From NCBI RefSeq assembly GCF_003946045.1, contig NZ_RHNW01000001.1:372001-436000 (forward strand): a stretch of 64,000 nt of DNA, in the 5' to 3' direction. How positions within the stretch are numbered: position 1 is the stretch's first letter; each line of letters starts with the position of its first letter. The notes below the pieces were generated by a model. The model had not been told where the DNA came from and searched no databases. It saw nothing but the letters and a program-made list of their open reading frames with translations. Below are positions 1 through 7,754 of this stretch, in pieces. The position numbers and the translations under genes were made by a program. The stretch comes from Levilactobacillus mulengensis (lineage in GTDB: Bacteria; Bacillota; Bacilli; Lactobacillales; Lactobacillaceae).

Positions 1-676
1 TGATCATCAGGTTTTGATAGACTTTGCCCGTCTTGATCATGATCCCCGTGGACAACATGTTCAGAACCATCTTTTCGGCAGTCCCAGCCTTTAACAGCGT
101 GGCCCCAGTAATGATTTCCGGTCCCACGACCGGTGTGATGGCGTAGTCGGCTAGTTCGGACAGCGGACTTCCCTCGATACAGGAAAAACCAATGCCCACG
201 GCACCATGGTCCTGCGCATACTGCAGAGCAGCCAACGTGTAAGGCGTCTGGCCGGAAGCGGCACTCGCAATCACCACATCCTTGTCGGTCAAGTCAACGC
301 CAGCCATATCGTTTTGCGCCAGCTCAATCGAATCTTCTGCCGCCTTGACTGTGTGGGTCAAAGCGTCCGTGCCCCCGGCAATCAAGCCAAAGGTCTGCTC
401 ACCACTCAGCCCATAGGTCGGTTGCAGCTCGGTCGCATCAATCACGCCGAGCCGGCCAGAAGTCCCGGCCCCCACGTAAATCAAGCGGCCCCCCTGGTCA
501 AAGAGTGGGTACGCAGCATCAATCGCCGCTGCGATTTGCGGCAATTGCTTTTGTACGGCGCGCGCTACGCGGTGATCCTCCCGGTTGATCGTCGCAACCA
601 TTTCTAACGTGGACTCTCGATCAATGTGTGTTGACCGGTGATTCCGTTGTTCTGTCAGTAAATCATCAAATTGCAT
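1..676 (-). CDS. murQ: N-acetylmuramic acid 6-phosphate etherase, partial (C-terminus beyond window)
   Basis: Read on the minus strand this opens with MQFDDLLTEQRN at position 676 behind GGAGG and runs off the left edge, so about 225 N-terminal residues are seen. The SIS-domain segments typical of MurQ are clear: VGAGTSGRLGVIDATE, then ASGQTPYTL and GPEIITGATLLKAGTAEK. The enzyme cleaves the lactyl ether of MurNAc-6-phosphate to give GlcNAc-6-phosphate, in cytosolic recycling of cell wall sugar. It is transcribed away from the peptide-binding gene at 2002 and has its own promoter. No PTS gene or regulator is visible because the window ends. Family assignment is secure. Confidence 0.96.
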   Translation of the reverse strand, partial: MQFDDLLTEQRNHRSTHIDRESTLEMVATINREDHRVARAVQKQLPQIAAAIDAAYPLFDQGGRLIYVGAGTSGRLGVIDATELQPTYGLSGEQTFGLIAGGTDALTHTVKAAEDSIELAQNDMAGVDLTDKDVVIASAASGQTPYTLAALQYAQDHGAVGIGFSCIEGSPLSELADYAITPVVGPEIITGATLLKAGTAEKMVLNMLSTGIMIKTGKVYQNLMI

Positions 677-739
677 CGTGTCGGCCTCCAAATCCGCAAG
701 TTTCACGGTTATGTATTCGCTTTCATAGTTACTACCCTA

Positions 740-768
740 GGTATAACATGTTTCATATTTAATTTCAA
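740..768 (-). promoter_or_regulatory. Predicted sigma-A promoter of murQ
   Basis: On the minus strand TTGAAA (763-768) and TATACC (740-745) are separated by 17 bases and lie about 65 bases upstream of the murQ start. The region is AT-rich. Seen in sequence; promoter activity is inferred. Confidence 0.6.
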
Positions 769-940
769 TTCGGATTTGATTTTCAAGTAAATTTCTTCGT
801 CATTATCGTAAACAAAAAAGTGCAAGGCCGGTGCCATCCGCTTTCATGGAAAATCAAAATTTTACCTATCATTTAGTTAACATTTACTAAATAGGTTGCT
901 CATTGGGTATGCCTCCGGAGGGGTGAAAACTGTGCTAACC

Positions 941-1123
941 ATTCCCAACGGCAGATTCAAGGTGCCCTGCTGTGGGGTCGGTTCCAGCCTGAGAAGCGGT
1001 CTTCCACCCCAGCTTTGTGACTGAGAATCGGTCACAAAGATTGTCCCATGTTCTAAGCTGAGAATAAATCACTCAGCTAAGAACATCGACACAGCTGTTC
1101 GCCTTGATCCGCCTCTGGTCACT
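941..1123 (-). repeat. Cloverleaf intergenic repeat 1, subfamily A
   Basis: Reverse-oriented copy. Outer arms GATTCAAGG and CCTTGATC pair; hairpin TTCTAAGCTGAG/CTCAGCTAAGAA; hairpin CTTTGTGAC/GTCACAAAG, a compensated variant of the usual CTTTGAGAC. The flanks GGGTGAAAACTGTG (left) and CACAGATTTTCACC (right) pair like the outer arms of a subfamily B element, so this copy may sit inside a B copy. Confidence 0.85.
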
Positions 1124-1170
1124 AACATCAGCCACAGATTTTCACCATTTGGCCCCTCAGACACACAAAA

Positions 1171-1214
1171 GGTCGTGTCAAGAAATGCCTTTCAGCATAT
1201 TTTCTAACACGGCC
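1171..1214 (-). terminator. Predicted terminator downstream of the peptide-binding gene
   Basis: GGTCGTGT (1171-1178) pairs with ACACGGCC (1207-1214), and on the minus strand the stem is followed by TTTTGTGTG. A diverged duplicate lies at 1466-1511. Orientation fits the end of the transcript coming from 5152-2002. Confidence 0.5.
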
Positions 1215-1287
1215 TGCATAAACAATTTAAATTTTAAAATGTAAAACTGAAAAGTCCAAACGAACTTAACCCTGCTGCCAGCCGAAG

Positions 1288-1457
1288 TCAGCCAGACACG
1301 CAGACGGCTGTGTCGACGGCGTTAGCTGAGTGGTTTGCTCAGCTTACCCCGTGGGACGTGTTGGGAAACGGGCGATTCTCAGCCCGGTTTCCAACCGAGC
1401 CGGAGGACCGCACCTCAGGCCGCAGGCGTTCCCCACAGCAGGCGGAGTGTCTCAGAC
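1288..1457 (+). repeat. Cloverleaf intergenic repeat 2, subfamily A
   Basis: Forward copy, nearly identical to repeat 4 (1808-1974) over its whole core. Hairpins TTAGCTGAG/CTCAGCTTA and GGAAAC/GTTTCC; closing GCTGTG/CACAGC. The left outer arm AGCCAGACAC is intact but the right arm keeps only GTGTCT before other sequence begins. Confidence 0.85.
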
Positions 1458-1465
1458 ACACAAAA

Positions 1466-1511
1466 GGCCGTGTCAGAAGTCACACCTCTCAGTGCAATTC
1501 CCAACACGACC
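1466..1511 (-). terminator. Second predicted terminator, diverged duplicate of 1171-1214
   Basis: GGCCGTGT (1466-1473) pairs with ACACGACC (1504-1511), and the minus-strand run TTTTGTGTG follows. The preceding CTCAGACACACAAAAGG is shared with the copy near 1157. Confidence 0.45.
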
Positions 1512-1586
1512 CACATAACCCACTTAAACTTTCAAAAAGTAAAACCGGAAAGTTCGAACAATATCATCACCGGTTAATTCCGTGTC

Positions 1587-1753
1587 AGCCGTGAGGGCGG
1601 GAAAAATAGCCTCAGCCGTGGGATTTTCTAAGTGCTCTCCTTAGAAAATGGCGACTTTGAAGCTCGTTTCCCAGAGGTTCAAAGCGAGTCCCGAGACCGC
1701 TCTTTGGCTCGGGGCGTCCTCCCCACCGCGTTCCAGGCTATTTTTCAACCCCA
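1587..1753 (+). repeat. Cloverleaf intergenic repeat 3, subfamily B
   Basis: Forward B copy. Outer arms AAAAATAGCC/GGCTATTTTT; hairpins ATTTTCTAAG/CTTAGAAAAT (10 perfect pairs), CTTTGAA/TTCAAAG and CCCGAG/CTCGGG, with the ACCGCTCTTTGG loop and the GGCGAC joining segment. Confidence 0.85.
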
Positions 1754-1807
1754 ACCAGCAAACCAGGGAAAGTCCCAAAGAACTTAACCTTGCTGCCAGC
1801 CGAAGTC

Positions 1808-1974
1808 AGCCAGACACGCAGACGGCTGTGTCGACGGCGTTAGCTGAGTGGTTTGCTCAGCTTACCCCGTGGGACGCGTTGGGAAACGGGCGATTCTCAG
1901 CCCGGTTTCTAACCGAGCCGGAGGACCGTTCCTTAGGCCGCAGGCGCTCCCCACAGCAGGCGGAGTGTCTGGCT
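1808..1974 (+). repeat. Cloverleaf intergenic repeat 4, subfamily A
   Basis: Forward copy ending 28 bases before the stop of the peptide-binding gene. Outer arms AGCCAGACAC and GTGTCTGGCT pair perfectly over 10 bases. Near-identical to repeat 2, about 520 bases away, which indicates a recent duplication. Confidence 0.88.
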
Positions 1975-2001
1975 GGCGAGGCGACCCCCGCCAAGGTCAA
2001 G

Positions 2002-3651
2002 TTACTTTTCAACCTTCATCCATTGGTAGCCGCGACTCATCCCCGCCGGATTCCAAACATACCCAGAAACCTTGGAATTCCACATTTCAACGGTAGCGGG
2101 TTGATACAACGGCACGACCCCTTGCTGCGTCATCAAGCGCTTTTCAGCGTTGACCAGGTCTTGGTAACGGGCTGCTGGCTTGTTGGCGTCTTTGTTTTCT
2201 GAATCCTTCACGTAGCCGTCATATTTGGCATCCGAGAAGTCACCGTTATTGTTGGTGTTACCGGTGCTCATCAGAGACAAGAAGTTGATTGGGTCGGCGA
2301 AATCGGCCCCCCAGCTGGACAGAACCAGCTCGAAGTTCCCGGCGTTTGACCGACTCAACCGCGTCTTGTAAGGTAACGTGTTGATAGTGACCTTCACGTT
2401 TGGCAGCTTTTGCAGCTCGGCTTGGATGTACTGGGCCACCGTCTTGGTCACGCTGGTATCATCCGCCAGCAACGTTAAGTTCAGGCTCTTTTGACCGGAA
2501 GCCTTTAAGCCCGCCTTCATCAAGGTCTTGGCCTGCTTCAAATCGTAAGTGACCCCGTCCTTAACGTAGGCGTCTTTGGCAAAATCAGCCTTAGTCTTCG
2601 GGTTACGAGACAGGTTTTGGGAAACGAAGCCCATTGGTGCCTTGGACCCGTCACGTAAGACGCTCTTGGCTAACTGTTGCTTATCGATGGCCATGGATAA
2701 GGCCTGGCGCACCTTTAAGTTCCGTAAGGCCTTGACCTTCTTCTGATTCATCTGCATGTAGTAGGTGGTCCCGCCGACAAAGGTCTTCATGTCCTGATTA
2801 TTCTTCAAGTTAGCGACCTGCGTGCCGTCTAGCGTCGTGGCATCTAATTCATGCTTCTGGTATAAGCTCAGTCCGGTCGAAGGATCAGCGACCACTTGGA
2901 AGTTCATCTTGTCCAATGTGATGGCCTTTTTATCCCAGAACTTGGTGTTCTTCTTCAAGACCCAGCTCTGGTTGGTCCCTTGCCACTTGGTCATGGTAAA
3001 TGGCCCATCGTACGCCGTTTGGTTGCTTGAGTGACCATTACTGCTCCCATTCTTCTCCACAACGCTTTGTTCCTGTGGGAAGAAGGTTGGGAACGCCAAC
3101 AGCAGTTTGAAGTAGGCAACTGGCTTACTCAAGGTGACCTTCAGGGTGTTCTTGTTCACGGCCTGAACCCCTAATTGGTTCGGTGCGAGGTTGCCCTTTT
3201 GAATGGCCCGATAATTCTTCAAGCCGGCCATCAAGTACGCATACTCGGATGCCGTCTTGGGATTGACCGTCCGCCGCCAGGAGTAAACGAAGTCGTTGGC
3301 CGTTACGGCCTTGCCATCGTTCCAGTGATTATTCTGCCGCAGTTTAAACACGTACGTCTTCCCACCGTTAGATACCGTCGTCTTGGTAGCCATGGCGTTG
3401 ATCAATTTTTCATTCTTGCCTAACCGATACAATCCCTCTTGCGTATGGTAGAGCATGGTTAAACTCGTAGAATCCGCAGCCTTGGACACGTCTAGCGTGG
3501 TGACCTCGGATTTGGCCGACAACTTGACGGACTGATTCGTCGCCAGTTGATTGGACTTGCTGGTGCTGGACGTTGACTTGCCACAAGCGGCTAATCCGCC
3601 CGCAACCAACAACGCGACCCCAATTAAAATACTAACTTGCTTTCCCTTCAA
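2002..3651 (-). CDS. Oligopeptide ABC transporter substrate-binding lipoprotein (OppA-like)
   Basis: 549 residues, normal for a family-5 solute-binding protein. The N-terminus has a lipoprotein signal with lipobox LAAC (Cys23), followed by a Ser/Thr-rich linker. The body carries the family features (LTMLYHTQEGLYRL, YVFKLRQNNHWNDGKAVTANDFVYSWRRTV, C-terminal ELVLSSWGADFADPINFLSLM), so it should bind peptides at the outer face of the membrane. The start is TTG at 3651, chosen because GAGGAG lies at proper distance and it begins the signal peptide. It follows the amidase by 13 bases and is probably co-transcribed. No permease or ATPase genes are adjacent, so it would have to serve a transporter encoded elsewhere. 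Confidence 0.93.
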   Translation of the reverse strand: MKGKQVSILIGVALLVAGGLAACGKSTSSTSKSNQLATNQSVKLSAKSEVTTLDVSKAADSTSLTMLYHTQEGLYRLGKNEKLINAMATKTTVSNGGKTYVFKLRQNNHWNDGKAVTANDFVYSWRRTVNPKTASEYAYLMAGLKNYRAIQKGNLAPNQLGVQAVNKNTLKVTLSKPVAYFKLLLAFPTFFPQEQSVVEKNGSSNGHSSNQTAYDGPFTMTKWQGTNQSWVLKKNTKFWDKKAITLDKMNFQVVADPSTGLSLYQKHELDATTLDGTQVANLKNNQDMKTFVGGTTYYMQMNQKKVKALRNLKVRQALSMAIDKQQLAKSVLRDGSKAPMGFVSQNLSRNPKTKADFAKDAYVKDGVTYDLKQAKTLMKAGLKASGQKSLNLTLLADDTSVTKTVAQYIQAELQKLPNVKVTINTLPYKTRLSRSNAGNFELVLSSWGADFADPINFLSLMSTGNTNNNGDFSDAKYDGYVKDSENKDANKPAARYQDLVNAEKRLMTQQGVVPLYQPATVEMWNSKVSGYVWNPAGMSRGYQWMKVEK

Positions 3652-3664
3652 AACTTTCGCTCCT

Positions 3665-5152
3665 CTAATCTAAAATAGTCTGGTGTAACAATTTTAACTT
3701 ACCTGCGCGTTCGAATAAAGCCCCGAGCTTTAATAAAACCGCTTCCTGACCCTTGGCCGCATTAAATTGAATTCCCAGTGGCAAGCCCTCGGCTGTAACC
3801 GCCGTTGGCAGACTGATAGCGGGTTCCCCCGTTAGGTTGGCCTGTTGCGTAAATGGCGAACGGGTCAGTGCCGGCAACCATTGATCGTAAATGAGTTGCT
3901 TCTGTGCCGCTGGCTTCAAGCTCGTGATGTCGGCCATCTTCGCGGCATTTTCTTCAGAAACCAACGTGTCACCAACCTTAGGTGCTGGCCAGGCGGTCGT
4001 TGGCGTCAAAATAACCGGGTACTTGGCGTGTAACTGGGCCATTTGCCAGGCCGCCTGATCCCATTTGCCCAAGGATTGACTGTACTCGGCCGCACTGGTA
4101 TTCAGCCCAGTCTGATACAGCGCCCACGTCAGGAGCTCCATGTCGTCACGCGTCAACGGTCGGCCCATGCCGTCCTGCATTTCACCCATGAAGGCCGCCG
4201 TTTCCCCAGCGTTCATGGTGTAGTAGCTTTCCATTAAGGCTACGCCATCAATTGGACTGTGAACCTCTTCAACATCAAATCCTTCACTGGTCAAAAAGGC
4301 CACGGCATCTTCGACCGCTTTAACGGCATCCGGACTGACCGGCGTGCCGACAGGGGATTCGGTCGTGTAACCGATGACCCCGGGCTGAACCGGCTGATCC
4401 AACTGGGCTAAGAAGCCCGGTTCCTCCAACGGCTGCTGAAAGACGGCCGCCGGTTGAATCGTTTGTAAACTGTCTAGTAAGGCCGCGGTATCTTGCACGG
4501 AACGAGTCAGACCGAAGTCGATGGCCGCTCCCTGCCAAGACCGCCAGTCACCAGGACCCACGGGAACGCGACCGCGCGTTGGCTTCAAGCCAATGGTTCC
4601 GGACCAGGATGACGGAATCCGAATCGATCCCCCACCATCACTGCCGGCAGCCAGGGGCACAATCCCTGCGGCCACCGCTGCCCCGGCACCACCGGAGGAC
4701 CCCCCGGGTTGGTAATCCAGGTTCCACGGGTTGTGCGCGTCGCCATAGATATCGGCGTCCGTGATATTTTTAAAGCCAAATTCGGGGAAATTGGTTTGAC
4801 CAATCACAATGAATCCGGCCCGCTGCAGCGCCTCGACAAAGAAGTTCGTCTGCGTAGCCACGTTGTCCTTCAACAAACGTGAACCGCTCGTGCTCGATTC
4901 ACCCTTCAGTTGTTGACCCAGGCCCTTCAAGAGTAAGGGCACACCCAGAAATGGCTGACCGGTATCGGTTTGCGCCGCCGCTTCCTTTAAGGCTTTCTCT
5001 TTTCTAGTCGTGATGACCGCATTTAACTGCGGATTTTGCTTCTCAATCTCGGTAAATGCCCGTTCAATCAGCTCTTGGCTGGTCACTTCACCGCTGCGCA
5101 CCCGCTGTGTCCACGTCAATGCTGGTGTACCGATCCAATCCGTAATTGCCAA
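3665..5152 (-). CDS. Amidase, amidase-signature family
   Basis: 495 residues. The amidase signature is plain: Lys76 in LLLKG, GGSSGG with the cis-serine near 152, and SDGGGSIRIP with the nucleophile Ser176, giving the Ser-cisSer-Lys triad. It hydrolyses amide bonds; the substrate cannot be told from sequence. It is too divergent and out of context to be GatA, since no gatC or gatB is nearby. The start is TTG at 5152 with AGGAGG eight bases upstream. It is the first gene of a two-gene unit with the peptide-binding lipoprotein, which suggests a peptide-like or amino-acid-amide substrate (inference). Confidence 0.93.
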   Translation of the reverse strand: MAITDWIGTPALTWTQRVRSGEVTSQELIERAFTEIEKQNPQLNAVITTRKEKALKEAAAQTDTGQPFLGVPLLLKGLGQQLKGESSTSGSRLLKDNVATQTNFFVEALQRAGFIVIGQTNFPEFGFKNITDADIYGDAHNPWNLDYQPGGSSGGAGAAVAAGIVPLAAGSDGGGSIRIPSSWSGTIGLKPTRGRVPVGPGDWRSWQGAAIDFGLTRSVQDTAALLDSLQTIQPAAVFQQPLEEPGFLAQLDQPVQPGVIGYTTESPVGTPVSPDAVKAVEDAVAFLTSEGFDVEEVHSPIDGVALMESYYTMNAGETAAFMGEMQDGMGRPLTRDDMELLTWALYQTGLNTSAAEYSQSLGKWDQAAWQMAQLHAKYPVILTPTTAWPAPKVGDTLVSEENAAKMADITSLKPAAQKQLIYDQWLPALTRSPFTQQANLTGEPAISLPTAVTAEGLPLGIQFNAAKGQEAVLLKLGALFERAGKLKLLHQTILD

Positions 5153-5217
5153 ATCAAACGCCTCCTACAAATTTTATGTACTTCAATCTGAAACCATAAA
5201 AATTGGGCCATCGCCAT

Positions 5218-5406
5218 CGTTCCCGCCGGCGAATTCAAGGTGCCCAGCTGTGGGGAACGGTTCCAGACTGAAAAGCGGTCTTCCACCTCGCCTTGAAACC
5301 TCGCTGAAATTCGCGAGTTTCCAAGGTCGTCCCGTGCTCTAGGCTGAACAAAAACTTCAGCCAAGACCACCGACACAGCAGGTCACCTTGATTCGCCTCT
5401 GGTCAC
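5218..5406 (-). repeat. Cloverleaf intergenic repeat 5, subfamily A
   Basis: Reverse copy just upstream of the amidase gene. Outer arms GGCGAATTCAAGGTG/CACCTTGATTCGCC; closing GCTGTGG with the CGACACAGC side; hairpin CTTGAAACCTCGC/GCGAGTTTCCAAG. Confidence 0.88.
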
Positions 5407-5783
5407 TGATATTGACACAATATTTTACGGTTCCAGCGCCTACTGCGAACAACGACTCACGCATTCATGAACGATGCCAAGTCAATTGAATAATCCGACA
5501 ACAGGTCCTTTGACTACACGATTAAGCCATCCGTTCTAAAAATTCACTTACTAAAAACTAGGACCAACTGTAACTATACCGCTTTCCAATTAAATTTTGT
5601 TGTACAGCGCCCCGCAATTTACCGACTTTTCATAGTAAGAACGATTATTATAATTTGCCAGTCTTTGCTTACCTACAACATAAGCCAAAAGTCCTAACAG
5701 AATGGGCTATTTGTGAATTTCTGTGACACACTCGTATACACCTGAAGACGTCAACCGCCAAGCGTAAATGTCGTAGCAAATCT
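5407..5783. other. AT-richer spacer between two inverted repeats
   Basis: Nothing recognisable is coded here. The segment is bounded by repeat 5 (reverse) and repeat 6 (forward) in inverted orientation and is visibly richer in A and T than its surroundings. Confidence 0.5.
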
Positions 5784-5966
5784 GAGTGACCAGAGGCGGG
5801 CCAAGTTGGCCAGCTGTGGCGGTGTTGTTGGCTGGGGTCCTTTCCCAGCCTAGAACACGGGACGATCTTTGAGACCGCTCTTCAGGCTCAAAGTCGAGGT
5901 GGAAGACCGCCCCTCAGTCTGGAACCGGCCCCATAGCAGGCCGACTTGAGCCCGCCGCCGGGAACG
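5784..5966 (+). repeat. Cloverleaf intergenic repeat 6, subfamily A
   Basis: Forward copy with the full ends GTGACCAGAGGC and GCCGGGAACG. Outer arm GGCGGGC/GCCCGCC and AAGTTGGCC/GGCCGACTT; hairpins GGCTGGG/CCCAGCC and CTTTGAG/CTCAAAG. The outer arm is a compensated variant of the GGCGGAT/ATCCGCC type. Confidence 0.9.
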
Positions 5967-6001
5967 ACCCTATTTCACCACAGCATTTGCGAACACGACG
6001 G

Positions 6002-6030
6002 TTGTAAAAGCGTTTTCAAATAGTTATACT
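6002..6030 (+). promoter_or_regulatory. Predicted sigma-A promoter of the amino-acid ABC operon
   Basis: TTGTAA (6002-6007) and TATACT (6025-6030) with a 17-base spacer, about 40 bases before the start codon at 6072. Confidence 0.65.
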
Positions 6031-6071
6031 TAAAAAGTCTTAGGTCACAAATTGAAAGGACTGAAAAATTG

Positions 6072-6956
6072 ATGAATAAGACGAAGAAATGGTTGGTTTT
6101 AGGTTTAGGTTTAAGCTTAGTGATGGGCGTCGGTCTCGTTGGTTGCGGGAAGAACTCATCGTCGTCGGAGTCAACGAATACCAAGGTTGCTAACAAGAAG
6201 ACCTTGATTGTGGCAACGTCCGGGACTTTGTACCCCACGTCGTTCCACACCTCCAAGAACAGCAAGCTGACGGGGTATGACATTGAAGTTGTCCGCGCCG
6301 TCGCCAAAGGCTTGCACAAGAAGGTTGAGTTCAAGGAACTCAGCGTTGACGGGCAGTTAACGGCGGTCAACACGGGTAAGGCCGATATGGCAGCTAACGA
6401 CTTTGGTCTGTCCCCTGCCCGCAAGAAGCAGTACGCGCTGTCCACGGTGTACAAGCACTCCTTCAACAGTATCATGGTCCGGAACAGCAATGACTCCGGC
6501 ATCCACAACTGGTCAGACATCAAGGGTAAGAAGTCCGCTGGTGAAGCCGGAACGGGTTATCAACGGCTAGCTCAACAACTTGGTGCCAAATTGGTCAACT
6601 ATGACAACGTTTCGAATGATGTTTATTTGAAGGACGTTAAAAATGGCAAGACCGATATGATCATGAACGACTACTACCTGCAAAAACTGGCGTTGAAGGC
6701 CATTCCTAACAACGGTCTGCATTTGATCAAGAACATGTACTTTACCACCAGCGATGATGGTCAGGGTGTGGGGATCTTGATGAAGAAGAGCAACACCAAG
6801 CTGAAGGCCGAAGTCGATAAAGAAGTTCAAAAATTATTGAAGAACGGCACCATCAAGAAGATTTCTGAAAAGTACTATGGCGCTGATGTCACGAAGAAGC
6901 CGAACGTGAAGATCTCTAAGAACTTCACCATTAAGTCTAAGTACACGGGTCAATAG
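6072..6956 (+). CDS. Amino-acid ABC transporter substrate-binding lipoprotein
   Basis: 294 residues from ATG 6072 (a TTG at 6069 directly before it is an equally spaced alternative behind AAAGGA). Lipoprotein signal with lipobox LVGC, Cys25. The family-3 periplasmic-binding fold shows in SKLTGYDIEVVRAVAKGL, VDGQLTAVNTGKADMAANDFGLSPARKKQ and the C-terminal VDKEVQKLLKNGTIKKI. It should capture a polar amino acid or cystine-like ligand at the cell surface. The permease follows after 19 bases. The ligand is not predictable here. An own promoter is seen at 6002-6030. Confidence 0.93.
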   Translation: MNKTKKWLVLGLGLSLVMGVGLVGCGKNSSSSESTNTKVANKKTLIVATSGTLYPTSFHTSKNSKLTGYDIEVVRAVAKGLHKKVEFKELSVDGQLTAVNTGKADMAANDFGLSPARKKQYALSTVYKHSFNSIMVRNSNDSGIHNWSDIKGKKSAGEAGTGYQRLAQQLGAKLVNYDNVSNDVYLKDVKNGKTDMIMNDYYLQKLALKAIPNNGLHLIKNMYFTTSDDGQGVGILMKKSNTKLKAEVDKEVQKLLKNGTIKKISEKYYGADVTKKPNVKISKNFTIKSKYTGQ

Positions 6957-6975
6957 AAAGTCAGGTGGCGCCACT

Positions 6976-7665
6976 GTGCTAAAATATTTCTCGATTCCGG
7001 GATTTTTTAACGCCAAGTTGGCTTGGTCGTCCATCCCCCAGATTCTGGCGGGACTGCCGATGACCATCTACCTAACTTTAATGGCCTTCGTGCTGGCCAC
7101 GATTCTGGGGATGTTCTTGACGCTGGCGCAGCTCAGCCACATTCGGGTGCTTCACTGGATTGCTCGCGCCTATATTTCCTTTATGCGCGGCGTGCCCATG
7201 CTGGTCGTCCTGTTCATCGTCTACTTCGGCTTTGGCCTGACCGCCATCCCCGCCGCCATCATTTCGTTTACGATTGGTGCCGCGGCGTTCGTGTCCGAGG
7301 TCTTTCGGTCCTCATTCCTGGGGATCGACCACGGCCAGTACGAAGCCGCCTACTCGATTGGGTTGCCCTACCGCAAGGTCATGCGTCTGATCATCATTCC
7401 GCAGGCCTTCCGCATCAGCATTCCAGCGCTCGGCAACATTCTGCTGGACATGTTCAAGGGAACCTCGCTGGCCGCCATGATTACCGTGACCGAAATGTTT
7501 ATGGACGCAAAAATTGTGGCCGGAGCCAATCAGGACTACATGACGATCTACATCACGATTGCCATTCTCTACTGGCTCTGTTGCGTGGTCTTAACGGCCG
7601 GCCAGAACTGGCTCGAGCGGTATTTAGATTATGACCGGAAATCAATTCACATGAAAATGATTTAG
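6976..7665 (+). CDS. Amino-acid ABC transporter permease (HisM/GlnP type)
   Basis: 229 residues, hydrophobic, with the conserved cytoplasmic EAA loop EAAYSIGLPYRKVMRLIIIPQAF that contacts the ATPase, and typical segments MRGVPMLVVLFIVYFG and ALGNILLDMFKGTSLAAMITV. The start is GTG at 6976 with AGGTGG upstream. It pairs with the binding protein encoded just before it to form a polar amino-acid importer. The ATP-binding subunit that usually completes such an operon is absent: a strong terminator follows at once. Confidence 0.92.
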   Translation: MLKYFSIPGFFNAKLAWSSIPQILAGLPMTIYLTLMAFVLATILGMFLTLAQLSHIRVLHWIARAYISFMRGVPMLVVLFIVYFGFGLTAIPAAIISFTIGAAAFVSEVFRSSFLGIDHGQYEAAYSIGLPYRKVMRLIIIPQAFRISIPALGNILLDMFKGTSLAAMITVTEMFMDAKIVAGANQDYMTIYITIAILYWLCCVVLTAGQNWLERYLDYDRKSIHMKMI

Positions 7666-7677
7666 TATTCTACAAAT

Positions 7678-7710
7678 AAGGTCCGAAACCGTCAATTGGT
7701 TTCGGACCTT
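7678..7710 (+). terminator. Terminator of the amino-acid ABC operon
   Basis: AAGGTCCGAAACC pairs perfectly with GGTTTCGGACCTT around a 7-base loop, then ATCTTGTTCT. It may also act for the convergent methyltransferase gene. Confidence 0.85.
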
Positions 7711-7754
7711 ATCTTGTTCTCGTACGCTTAACTACAAGTAAAAGCTCTGGCGCT

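Noticed and set aside
1648-2202. 184-codon plus-strand frame overlapping repeats 3 and 4 and the oppA-like 3' end
   Set aside because: It runs through structured repeats and into a real gene on the other strand; no family resemblance.
3665-5152. Amidase as GatA subunit
   Set aside because: No gatB or gatC next to it, and it is coupled with a peptide-binding lipoprotein.
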